64,000 nt of DNA from Rhodococcus pyridinivorans (GTDB taxonomy: Bacteria > Actinomycetota > Actinomycetes > Mycobacteriales > Mycobacteriaceae): contig NZ_FNRX01000001.1 in assembly GCF_900105195.1 (NCBI RefSeq), positions 1 to 64,000 of the forward strand, read 5' to 3'. Below, one piece after another: positions 18,998-26,504 of the stretch (position 1 is its first letter; the number at the start of each line of letters is the position of its first letter). The position numbers were made by a program, and so were the translations under genes. The notes under the pieces are model-generated. The model was not told the DNA's origin and searched no databases. It worked only from the letters and a program-made list of their open reading frames with translations.

Positions 18998-19013
18998 TAT
19001 TACAATAGTAATA
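18998..19013. promoter_or_regulatory. AT-rich inverted repeat before the 209-aa gene
   Basis: TATTAC and GTAATA face each other across AATA, in an otherwise GC-rich spacer about 130 bp upstream of the GTG at 18871 and 40 bp beyond the end of the replication gene. It probably contains the promoter and operator of the small gene/helicase operon, since -10-like hexamers occur within it. Confidence 0.45.
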
Positions 19014-19054
19014 GGTGAATCCGTTGCCAGGGGAAAGCTCGGCCTCTCCAAGAC

Positions 19055-21040
19055 TTATGCGGCCTTTCTGTTGGACGACGTCGCAGCAAGCGCTTCTGTG
19101 ACGATCAGGCGCGCCGACCGGTAGTCCGCACGGCCATTGGCCCTGGCAGGAAATCGTCCGTATCGCATCCGAGCGCTTGCGTCCATGGGGAGGGCCAGAT
19201 TCGATGGGGGAGTCCTAGGGACGCCGTGCTTCTTACCGCGGCGGCTTCTCCACTCAATTTCTTCGAGCCACCACCGATGCAGTTCACGGTCGACAAGGTG
19301 CCGATGAGCTCTCTGTGCTGCCACGCCTCTAACTCCGAGCGAGGCAGCCACTCGGTCCATCTGTTGCGAATTTCTTGAAGTCGACAACTTCGGAAGCAGC
19401 CCCTTCTCATAGAGTTTTCCTACGATCCGGGACACGGTGCTTCGGGTGTAGCCAGTAAAGGATGTAACCCAGGAAATTATGTCATTTCCGAAGGAAGCGG
19501 AAGTTGAGGTTTCCCCGAACTTGAGAACTGCCCAGTGAACACGGGCACCCACACCACCGAGCCCTGCTCCGTTCGACCAGACATCGTGAGTGTGGTGGTC
19601 CAACAGTTCTAGGGATAGCCCTGAACCAGAGCGGGGGGCGGGTTCCCCTTGTGTTGCAGTAGAACACCGAATGTTCAACTCCCAGGTGGAGGCTCGAGTC
19701 CCTGCTCCTGCTCGAACTCGAGAAATCCAGCCTTCCTGTGCAAGCACTCGCAGGCGTCGAGACACCGTGGAAGCATCAACGGCGGCTGCTTCGGCCAATC
19801 GGCGTACATCTATGTCCAGCGTCCGTGTGCGGGCCGTACGTGCCAGGACGACCAGGGCATGCAGGATTCGTTCGTCGCTCGCTCCGCCGGCGCGTGCCCA
19901 ACGAGTCGGGTCTGTTGTAATAGCGGCTTCGATTTGGTCGAGCTCGTCATCGATAACTTCGCGTTCGGTGACACTGGGCGGAGTAAACCGAGCGGCGGTA
20001 TCGAGGGCACGCCGCCACTGGCGAACCGTCTCATCTCGGCCCCGGTCACGGTCTTCGCGTAGGCGGACAAGACCCGGGGCTGAACCGACAACTGCTTCGA
20101 CATCTGCCAGGGTACGACCAGCTTTCGCCATCCCGAGCAGGATGCTGTGTGCGAGGGCCGATCTGTCGGTGCCTAGCGGGGGAGTCGTAGATAGAAGCGC
20201 GCGAGTTCGGGCGGTAAGTGGTCGGCGCGGGCGATCGAGATGCGGTCCGGCCTGGTCCTTGACGATGCGGACCCTCTGAAGACGGGGGTCTCGCAAATGA
20301 GATTCGGTGTGAGGATGCTGGGCGAGAAGCCATTGCACCACCTCGGGCGAAGTACCTGCATCCATGCGCACCAACGTGTCGATCAGTGCTTGCCCACGAA
20401 GATGGGGGAGGGACCAGCCACCGTGACGATGGGGAGCGCCAGGAGGTCGCACCGCGCCAGTGGCGGAGTTGGTGAGCGGGGACAGATCGAGACTTGGGTA
20501 GTGTTGGCGTAGTACGTGCGCTAAGCGGCGCACACTGTCCGCAGAAGTGCCCGGTTCGGTGAGCCGGACCCATATGTGCTGGCCCTTCGTCGGACCGGAG
20601 ACTGTACGCAGATATGCGACTCCCAGGTCATCAAGCACATTGCACAGGCGATCTGCATCACTGACGGCAGTCTCAGTACCGTGCCGACTGCTATCGAAGT
20701 CGAACGCGAGTAGCCGGAATCGTCGCTGTGTATCAGTGAGGTGAATAGCCCACGGCACGGCCGGTGCAGTCGCAGGCATCGCTGATGTGGCCAGGTAGTC
20801 ATGCGTTTGCTGCACGTCGAGACGTACTCGGGGTCGCGGTGACCATTTACGAGTACACACCTCAAACAAGCGCTCTATGAGACGCGGGTCACTTATCTGT
20901 GACGTGTTCGAACCGCAGCATTTAGTGGCCGTACTTAAATCGCTGGCGACACGCGGTGATTTGATTGAACCTTCTTCAGGGTGTGCGATACCCTGAGACC
21001 ACTCAGGCAAGAGTGTCCCTTCGGGGAGGTAGAGGAACAA
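19055..21040 (-). CDS. Probable plasmid replication protein with PrimPol-like domain
   Basis: About 661 residues. LLAFDFDSSR at 110-119 gives a DxD metal motif (D114, D116), and SGPTKGQHIWVRL gives the following basic/His motif (H156). RPPGAPHRHGG comes later. This order matches archaeo-eukaryotic primase (PrimPol) domains in plasmid replication proteins. Two winged-helix-like segments follow (near 430 and 555), suited to binding iterons. The start is uncertain. A TTG at 21040 has a GAGGAG upstream, but its first 60 codons are unlike the rest. TTG 20869 or GTG 20860 would still keep the primase domain. Third-position GC is lower than in neighbours, suggesting separate ancestry. A role as initiator is inferred from domain content and the structured leader. 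Confidence 0.65.
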   Translation of the reverse strand: MFLYLPEGTLLPEWSQGIAHPEEGSIKSPRVASDLSTATKCCGSNTSQISDPRLIERLFEVCTRKWSPRPRVRLDVQQTHDYLATSAMPATAPAVPWAIHLTDTQRRFRLLAFDFDSSRHGTETAVSDADRLCNVLDDLGVAYLRTVSGPTKGQHIWVRLTEPGTSADSVRRLAHVLRQHYPSLDLSPLTNSATGAVRPPGAPHRHGGWSLPHLRGQALIDTLVRMDAGTSPEVVQWLLAQHPHTESHLRDPRLQRVRIVKDQAGPHLDRPRRPLTARTRALLSTTPPLGTDRSALAHSILLGMAKAGRTLADVEAVVGSAPGLVRLREDRDRGRDETVRQWRRALDTAARFTPPSVTEREVIDDELDQIEAAITTDPTRWARAGGASDERILHALVVLARTARTRTLDIDVRRLAEAAAVDASTVSRRLRVLAQEGWISRVRAGAGTRASTWELNIRCSTATQGEPAPRSGSGLSLELLDHHTHDVWSNGAGLGGVGARVHWAVLKFGETSTSASFGNDIISWVTSFTGYTRSTVSRIVGKLYEKGLLPKLSTSRNSQQMDRVAASLGVRGVAAQRAHRHLVDRELHRWWLEEIEWRSRRGKKHGVPRTPPSNLALPMDASARMRYGRFPARANGRADYRSARLIVTEALAATSSNRKAA

Positions 21041-21062
21041 GAAGTTGGCGCTTCTCCTCTAC
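21029..21062 (-). promoter_or_regulatory. Leader hairpin masking the ribosome site of the replication gene
   Basis: Read on the minus strand, GTAGAGGA pairs with TCCTCTAC and GAAG pairs with CTTC around a 6-base loop, with a 4-base bulge. The 5' arm contains the GAGGAG ribosome site. The 3' arm contains the TTG at 21040. If translation starts there, the hairpin would hide both. Confidence 0.5.
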
Positions 21063-21078
21063 GTGACTTATTTCGAAG

Positions 21079-21110
21079 CCCCTGGCCGGCACGCCGGGGG
21101 TTTCGTTTTT
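21079..21110 (+). terminator. Intrinsic terminator on the + strand
   Basis: An 8-bp GC-rich stem (CCCCTGGC against GCCGGGGG, one G-T pair) closes a 6-base loop and is followed directly by TTTCGTTTTT. The T-run is on the + strand only, so it ends a rightward transcript, although the nearest annotated genes on both sides read leftward. Confidence 0.8.
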
Positions 21111-21131
21111 GTATAGGCCTGCTCTACGCGG

Positions 21132-21389
21132 TCAGGCGCTTCGTTGGATCTGGGTGTCCTCCTCTTCCTGCAGCCCTGCGGCGGTCAGGTCGGCGACTGT
21201 CGTCCCCATAGCGTCCGCAACGATCTCCATAAGCAGCGTGTTGGCGTTGAGCCCACGCCGTTCCGCTTCGGTATGAAGGAACCGACGCACGCTTGGGTGC
21301 ACACGAAGGTTCATCTGCACAGGCGTATACGGCAGCGCGGGACGGCCCACTCTGCGGCGACGGACACAATCGGACATGCCGACGATCAT
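21132..21389 (-). CDS. Small ribbon-helix-helix-like DNA-binding protein
   Basis: An 85-residue protein. The segment PVQMNLRVHPSVRRFLHTEA, followed by RRGLNANTLLMEIVADAMG, fits the strand-helix-helix pattern of CopG/Arc-type repressors or plasmid ParG-like proteins. It sits just upstream of the replication gene on the same strand. Its own upstream region has a perfect 15-bp palindrome. No strong ribosome site is seen for either ATG (21389 or 21377), so the start is uncertain. It may regulate copy number or partition. Confidence 0.65.
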   Translation of the reverse strand: MIVGMSDCVRRRRVGRPALPYTPVQMNLRVHPSVRRFLHTEAERRGLNANTLLMEIVADAMGTTVADLTAAGLQEEEDTQIQRSA

Positions 21390-21430
21390 GACAGTTCGTC
21401 TTGTTCTTTCACTCTAGACACGCCGGACTT

Positions 21431-21445
21431 GCAGAAATTTTCTGC
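21431..21445. promoter_or_regulatory. Palindrome upstream of the ribbon-helix-helix gene
   Basis: GCAGAAATTTTCTGC is a perfect 7+1+7 inverted repeat about 45 bp upstream of the small DNA-binding gene. A likely autoregulatory operator, by position only. Confidence 0.45.
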
Positions 21446-22158
21446 TACCTACGAAGTAGAGAGTTAGGTGCACGAGCTAAGCGTGCGCGGGCAGTGATCT
21501 TGCCATCGGACGCCGAAGCGACGGGAAACCGTCGAGTGATGCTACGACAGTGCGTCATTGATACCAGATTGCACATCGAGGATTACTGTCTATACCCTCC
21601 GCACGGCAGCCTGTTTGTAGAACGATCCCAAGCGACCTCACTACAAGCCTGCGAGAGGTGCCGAAGCAGCGAGAGTCGCGCAAATCTCAAGATAGACGGC
21701 AAAGGCGCAGGTCGCAGGATTGCCGATAACCTAAGTTATGTTAACTAGAGTGGAACCGGACCTCCTCCGGACAGGTGCGGCAGGGCGTCCGAGGCGTTCG
21801 GGGATCCCTGGTTCGCCCCGGATCGATGCGATGGGCCCCACCTGTCACTCGGCCTCTGGCTCGAGTCCGGCTCACCTCCGGACTGCGACCGGCCTGCCGG
21901 CGCCCGTGCCGGATCGAGCCGCCGATCCGCTCGACGCGCGTTCGGCTGCTCATGCATCGGGTGCCATGCCGCAGCGACGCGCACACTGCACCGACCCACG
22001 GTTCACCGATGCGGCGTTGCGGCAGCACCGTGTGGTCGTCGCGTGCGCGTTGCGCGCCGCAGATCGCGCGGACGATGCGCATGTTGGTGGCGCGGGATCA
22101 TCCCGTCCCCCGGGGTGCTGCGACCACCGATCGCCCCTTCTCGCCTCTTCCACATTTG

Positions 22159-22180
22159 ATGGATAATCGGGGTTATCCAT
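22159..22180. repeat. 8-bp inverted repeat with TTATCCA core
   Basis: ATGGATAA and TTATCCAT face each other across TCGGGG. Each arm contains TTATCCA, close to the DnaA-box core TTATCCACA. In a gene-free region near the replication gene this may be part of an origin; it could equally be an operator. Confidence 0.45.
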
Positions 22181-22407
22181 GATTTATCGCAGTGGCGGAA
22201 CTGCGCAAGGGTGACCCCGCCAATCAGCGCCATCCTGCGATCCGAAGGACGCCACGTCGAGAGGCCGTCAAGCCCGCTGGCACGTGCGAGTTGCTACCGG
22301 GGATCCTCTGTGGGGTCGGAAACCGGGTTCTGGACCACTGTGTGTGATGGTGCGACACTGCGACTCAGGGTAGGGATCCTGGCAATTCCGCCTGGCAGAC
22401 TTCGGCC

Positions 22408-22521
22408 ATGGACCGGAACCGAGGCACCGGAAACAACGGTCGCCACGAGTACTACAGCACCAGCGACGTCGGTGAGGAACTGCCGACCGTCCGGCACGGT
22501 GACTTCGAACAAGCGGACTAG
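22408..22521 (+). CDS. Short hypothetical gene (37 aa)
   Basis: A 37-residue frame (MDRNRGTGNNGRHEYY at the N-terminus, acidic C-terminus) that ends three bases before the next ATG. Codon third positions are mostly G/C, unlike the non-coding sequence before it. The ribosome site is weak. It may be a small partner of the following gene. Function unknown. Confidence 0.45.
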   Translation: MDRNRGTGNNGRHEYYSTSDVGEELPTVRHGDFEQAD

Positions 22522-22524
22522 GAT

Positions 22525-22851
22525 ATGCGCTTTTTGTCCGCGCTGACCAGACATCTGTCGGCACGATCCTGGGACACTGGGGTGTACGAGATCGAACGGC
22601 TGAGCTGGGCGGATTCGGTCATGACGTTGGTGGTGCGGGTATGGGGTCGCGATGACTCCGGCCTGGTCGGTTGGCGCGAACACCTGCCCACAATCCGAGC
22701 AGGTTTCGCACCCGACGATCCGGAGACAGTCGCGAGCGCCTGGCACACCGGCGAGTTCTGTCCCAGCTACCTGCCGCACCCGTATTCGCCTGGCCCCGAC
22801 GGTATTCACTGGATCGGGACCCGGCGACCGTCTCACCCCGACAACCGGTGA
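22525..22851 (+). CDS. Hypothetical protein (108 aa)
   Basis: A 108-residue frame with balanced, protein-like composition (LSWADSVMTLVVRVWGRDD; WREHLPTIRAGFAPDDPETV). No family recognised. AGGAT abuts the ATG, so initiation may depend on coupling to the preceding 37-codon frame. The antisense frames are Arg/Pro-rich shadows. Probably a real soluble protein; role unknown. Confidence 0.5.
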   Translation: MRFLSALTRHLSARSWDTGVYEIERLSWADSVMTLVVRVWGRDDSGLVGWREHLPTIRAGFAPDDPETVASAWHTGEFCPSYLPHPYSPGPDGIHWIGTRRPSHPDNR

Positions 22852-22989
22852 TACCGACCCCGCCGCTGGATCGTCACGGAAGGGTGGACCAGAACCGGAC
22901 ACCGTCACGTTAGGCACGCCGGCGCCGAGCCGCTCCACCGTTCGGTGCCCGCTCGTGCCTCCAGTCGACCAGCGACCGGGCGAACTTCG

Positions 22990-23069
22990 ACATTCTTATA
23001 CGCTCTAGCAGCTAATACAAGATAAAGTAGGATTTCTCATCTAAGCTTGTACACGTCGAGGGGACGAGC
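22990..23069 (+). promoter_or_regulatory. AT-rich promoter region of the AbiE-like operon
   Basis: An island of A/T-rich sequence (GCTAATACAAGATAAAG) sits in GC-rich DNA upstream of the operon. It has -10-like hexamers (GATAAA, TAAAGT), and GAGGGGACGAGC precedes the ATG at 23070 as ribosome site. The exact start site was not resolved. Confidence 0.45.
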
Positions 23070-24059
23070 ATGGCCGAAACATCACAGCTTCTCTCCGGCG
23101 CGATCGCGCTGCTGCGTCGTGCCGGCATCCGCCTTGTCTCCGGTTCCCTCGACGCCTGGGACCTGACTCTGCCCGACGGCCGGGAATTGCCGACCCGGGT
23201 GCGCATATCCCGGCGGCCACCCACCCCCACGGTCCTCGCCCGGCTGCTCGCCGAACCGGGCCCAGCCCGGCGCGTGCTCGTGGTAACCCCACACGCCACG
23301 GCGCATCTGCGCACTCTCGCGACAAACGGCGAAATCGATCTCATCGCCGTGGACGAAGACCTACTCGTATTCGCCGGCGCGCGCTACGACGTGACCGAAA
23401 ACGCAACCCCTACATCCCCTGCCGCATCTGCTGCCCGGGGCCGCAAACCCTGGGTGCGCTGGGCTCTGGCCCGGGTCCTGCTGCTCTCGGATAGGGCGCA
23501 AACCCAACACCGGCTCGCCGAGACACTGGAGGTCTCCCAGCAGGCAGTCTCATTCGCCCTCAAACAGCTACAGGCGGTGCGGCGCACCGAGCACGGCTGG
23601 TTCGCCGCATCCCCCGAGGAGTTGCTCGCGGACTATCTGGCCGGCTATCCCGGTCCCGGTGGCGCCGTGACCTACTGGTACGGCCTGGATCCGGTGATTG
23701 CCCAGGCCACCGCCGTTGTTGACTTCTGCGCCCGGCAGGATGTGGCAGTGTTGGTCAGCGGCGATGCCGCGGCCGATGTGTACGCCCCATGGCGGCTGCC
23801 GACCCGGGCGATGCTCTACACCGATCGGTTCGTCGACCTCGCCGCCGCGGGCTTCAGTCCCGCCACCGAGGCCGAACACACCATGGCCGTGCAGGTCCCC
23901 GCCGATCCGACCCTGTGGCGCACCGCGGAGATCAGCGAGCCAGTGCTGTTGGCCGATCCGCTGATCACTGCGGGCGATGTGCTGCGCACCGGTGGCGCTG
24001 ATGCCGCCGAAGCCGCCGATCATGTGTTCGCCACGATCCGTCAGAAGGCTGCTCTGTGA
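23070..24059 (+). CDS. Winged-helix protein, AbiEi-like partner of nucleotidyltransferase
   Basis: A 329-residue protein with a helix-turn-helix at about 140-180 (QHRLAETLEVSQQAVSFALKQLQ). A C-terminal domain follows, rich in VLVSGDAAADVYAPWRLPTRAMLY-type segments. The overall plan (DNA-binding domain, then a domain that contacts the partner, directly upstream of a nucleotidyltransferase with a GTGA overlap) is that of AbiEi antitoxins or the related actinobacterial regulators. It probably represses its own operon and neutralises the partner. The pair could instead be an antibiotic-modifying or housekeeping module; no direct evidence here. Confidence 0.65.
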   Translation: MAETSQLLSGAIALLRRAGIRLVSGSLDAWDLTLPDGRELPTRVRISRRPPTPTVLARLLAEPGPARRVLVVTPHATAHLRTLATNGEIDLIAVDEDLLVFAGARYDVTENATPTSPAASAARGRKPWVRWALARVLLLSDRAQTQHRLAETLEVSQQAVSFALKQLQAVRRTEHGWFAASPEELLADYLAGYPGPGGAVTYWYGLDPVIAQATAVVDFCARQDVAVLVSGDAAADVYAPWRLPTRAMLYTDRFVDLAAAGFSPATEAEHTMAVQVPADPTLWRTAEISEPVLLADPLITAGDVLRTGGADAAEAADHVFATIRQKAAL

Positions 24060-25024
24060 CCGAGGTGGAGATCCTCGCCGCGTCGAATGCCGCCGACCGC
24101 GGCCTGCGGGCGTTGGCCGATCTCGCCGCCGCTGCGGCCGGGGCCAACTATCGGGTCGTTGGCGGGCACATGGTGCACCTGCTCGGTCGCCTCTACCCCA
24201 CCGACACCGCTGCCCGGGTCACCGCCGACGCCGATGCCGGCATGGACCCTGTCGCCGCAGCCGACGCCACCTTCCACACCGCGCTACTCGCCCGTGGTTA
24301 TCGGCTGGTGACCGGCAACCACTACGAGGCACCCTCCGGGGACGGCACTCCCCTGTCGGTTGATCTCCTGGTTCCCGGCACCGGTGGTCGCCGGATCGAA
24401 CGCGTCGAGTACGCCGGGCGCGGCTTCGACGCCATTCCCGGTCTGACCCTCGCGCTGGCCGCCGACCCGATTCGGGTGCGGGTGCGGGCACGCCTGACGA
24501 CCGGCGAGACCGTGCGTTTCGGGGTGCCGGTGCCCGGCGTCGAGCAGGCGGTGGTGCTCAAGGCGCTCGCCTGGCGCAGCCGCCTCGCCGCCAAGGATGT
24601 CGCCGACCTGTGCACCCTGTTGTCGATCACCCATGAACACCGAGACCGGTTTCCCGCTTGGAAGCTGCACACCGCCCGTACCGGTGCCCGCAAGGACGCA
24701 GCCCGGGCTCTGCACGAGCTGGTCGCCATGCTCGACCGCGGCCAGCGCATCGACGGACTGACTATCGCCCCGGCGCGTCTGTCCGGTCTCATTCGCCGCT
24801 ACGTGGTCGACCCCCACACGGCCCGACCGCCAAGCGACACCGGCACCGCGCAGCAGATCGCTCGTGATCCCAGCGGACAGGAGGCGTTGCTGTCGGCTCT
24901 GCGCGCCGCCGTGTCCGGTCACCCACCACGCTCGAAGCCCGGTACACCCGGCGGTAGTACGACCCCGGCCCAGCCGGAGCCACCCGACCACAGTCCCCAG
25001 GCTGGCCCCGACCTGGAGCTGTAA
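24056..25024 (+). CDS. AbiEii-like nucleotidyltransferase
   Basis: A 322-residue protein with a DNA polymerase-beta type signature: VVGGHMVHLLG at 34-44 (GG motif) and VTADADAG at 55-62, giving D58 and D60 as metal ligands. A later helix KDVADLCTLL (about 182-191) resembles the conserved C-terminal helices of AbiEii/MenT toxins. The last 60 residues are proline-rich and disordered. The GTG start overlaps the preceding stop by four bases. Family members act as toxins that modify tRNA or other nucleic acids; that activity is inferred. Confidence 0.7.
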   Translation: MTEVEILAASNAADRGLRALADLAAAAAGANYRVVGGHMVHLLGRLYPTDTAARVTADADAGMDPVAAADATFHTALLARGYRLVTGNHYEAPSGDGTPLSVDLLVPGTGGRRIERVEYAGRGFDAIPGLTLALAADPIRVRVRARLTTGETVRFGVPVPGVEQAVVLKALAWRSRLAAKDVADLCTLLSITHEHRDRFPAWKLHTARTGARKDAARALHELVAMLDRGQRIDGLTIAPARLSGLIRRYVVDPHTARPPSDTGTAQQIARDPSGQEALLSALRAAVSGHPPRSKPGTPGGSTTPAQPEPPDHSPQAGPDLEL

Positions 25025-25662
25025 GCCCGGCATTCCTTGTTCGAGAGGAGCCCCAGACCTCGCACGCTGTCCGCGACCCACGGTGCATGCATGGCTCGCG
25101 ATGCGTGCACGCATCGCACGCACTGCACGCATCGGTATCGACGCGGATCAGAAGGCCTGGGTCCGAGCCACTGGTGCAGTTCACGCTATCGTGCCCACGA
25201 CAACTCGCGCCGGGAATAGCCGGAGGCAGGGGCGCGTTGCACTGTCCGGATCGGGTGCGTTTCCGTGTCCCCCGGGCTCAACCCTTTGCCTTCACGGAGT
25301 TCCGTTCGGCTGGAGCCGTGTTGCGCCTTTCGCCGAGAGGCGACCGAATGCACCCGATCCCTTCCCCGTCCACTTCGTGCCAGCACGCTGCGGCGGCGTA
25401 GCCCATTGCCCACCTGCCTCGCGCAGCATCCGGCCGGCACCGCGAGCTTCTGCAACGCCTTGTCGGTACGGTCGTGGAGCCGGTGAACCAGACACCGACA
25501 TCAACCGGCGGCGGCACGATATGGGGACGACATCCCCGCCCGCTCGGACACTCCCGTGCCTCCGGACTGTCACCATCAGTATCGACACTTACGTCAGGTG
25601 CCAGGTCCAGCGACTTACACCAGGTGATCACAGATTATTCACGTGATGTGCCGCCGACGGCG
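25025..25662. other. Gene-free stretch with short palindromes
   Basis: No convincing gene. The left part is rich in GCATGC/TGCACGCATCG-type repeats (see 25098-25134). The remainder yields only overlapping low-quality frames on both strands, with composition typical of non-coding GC-rich DNA. Confidence 0.5.
25098..25134. repeat. 20-bp perfect palindrome plus a repeated half
   Basis: GCGATGCGTGCACGCATCGC (25098-25117) is perfectly self-complementary. TGCACGCATCG from its right half recurs at 25124-25134, 18 bp on. GCATGCATG occurs just before. The cluster sits in a gene-free spacer after the AbiE-like operon and could be a protein-binding site (partition or regulator) or part of a replication or transfer origin. 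Confidence 0.6.
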
Positions 25663-26504
25663 ATGTCGCTGGATGGTCCCGGGGCCAGGAGATGCGAATC
25701 TAATATCGTGCCGCTGATTGTGCCCCGGGGTCTCCCCAATCATCGTTTCGTCCGCTACGTTCGACCACCTGTCAGTTCTCCTGGACGCGAGAGCGTTCCG
25801 CTGTATCCCCTACAACCGGCGACTCGTCAGATCAGAGTTCTCGTTGACACTGGCACCCTCGAACAATCCTCGGTGGAGGCGCTGGTAGCGCTCTTGACGA
25901 GGAGCGAGATCGAGTCCTGCCTTGTCGTTCAGAACGACGACGATTCACCATCCGATTGGATGAATGCTCTCGGCATCGACCGGTGGTACCGCTTTCACTT
26001 CACTACCGTGGACGAGGCTCCCCGAAGGGGTGACTCCTCGGTCGTGGGGGTGGAGGGGTTTGTTGGCGTTGACCAGGTGCTGGGCGCCACAGGACACTTC
26101 TTCGGTGTCTACTCGCAGCTCGACCATCACCGTGGTGAGGTAGCCGCTGGCCACGATGAGTTGTCGATCGCCGACCGCCATCGAGCGGCTGCGTTGGCCA
26201 GTGCCGCAGGCACACTGGGCGCCGATGTAATTGTCACGGGTGCTCGCACGGCTGGACGACACGACGTAGCCGACAACGACATAGCGATCAGCCTTTCCCC
26301 GGATCAGTTCACCCGGCTTTTCGGTCACTATCTCCGGATAACCGGGAACCGGGACTTGGAGGTTTCCTTCGGACAGCTGGTCGGCGGTGGAAGCTACAGG
26401 CGCACGCACAGCGCTCGATCAGTCACCGACATGTACGAGGCGGGCATCGATGCGTCGGCGCCGCATCTGACTGCGATACGAGTGATGGCCTTGGGAGCGG
26501 GGGA
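25663..26504 (+). pseudogene. Hypothetical gene, 3' end lost at the arsenic-island border
   Basis: From about 25710 to 26500 the frame encodes a protein-like sequence (VLVDTGTLEQSSVEALVALL; DVIVTGARTAGRHDVADND; ISLSPDQFTRLFGHYLRITG) with lower GC3 than the arsenic genes. Beyond 26500 the frame runs antisense through the convergent flavoprotein gene and becomes Arg/Ala/Pro-rich, so the native C-terminus appears to be missing. No family recognised. The start is not clear: ATG 25663 has no ribosome site and GTG 25708 is an alternative. Confidence 0.5.

Larger units (their letters stand above)
20999..21110 (+). ncRNA. Candidate antisense RNA overlapping the replication-gene start
   Basis: On the strand opposite to the replication gene there is a run of structures ending in a textbook terminator. 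The elements are CCTGAG/CTCAGG around ACCA (20992-21007), a CCC-TTCG-GGG tetraloop (21018-21027), a long bulged hairpin (21029-21062), and the terminator at 21079-21110. A -35/-10 pair TTGAAC-18-TACCCT lies at 20965-20994, which would start the RNA near 21000; the first hairpin would then be only partly included. There is no + strand gene here. Counter-transcribed RNAs covering the rep start commonly set plasmid copy number, and that is my inference. Confidence 0.5.
21390..22407. other. Gene-poor kilobase beside the replication gene
   Basis: No frame here is convincing. Several overlapping frames of similar quality occur on both strands between 21740 and 22230, with Arg/Pro/Ala-rich products typical of non-coding GC-rich DNA. 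The first 350 bases are relatively A/T rich. The stretch contains palindromes at 21431-21445 and 22159-22180. Its position makes it a candidate for the replication origin. Confidence 0.5.

Noticed and set aside
15192..19124. Long + strand frame of about 1,310 codons opposite the helicase gene
   Set aside because: Gly/Arg/Ala/Pro-rich, low-complexity product antisense to a gene with clear motifs; a shadow caused by high GC3.
21738..22233. Competing frames on both strands in the gene-poor kilobase
   Set aside because: Six or more overlapping frames of similar length and Arg/Pro/Ala-rich composition; none has a ribosome site or recognisable motif.
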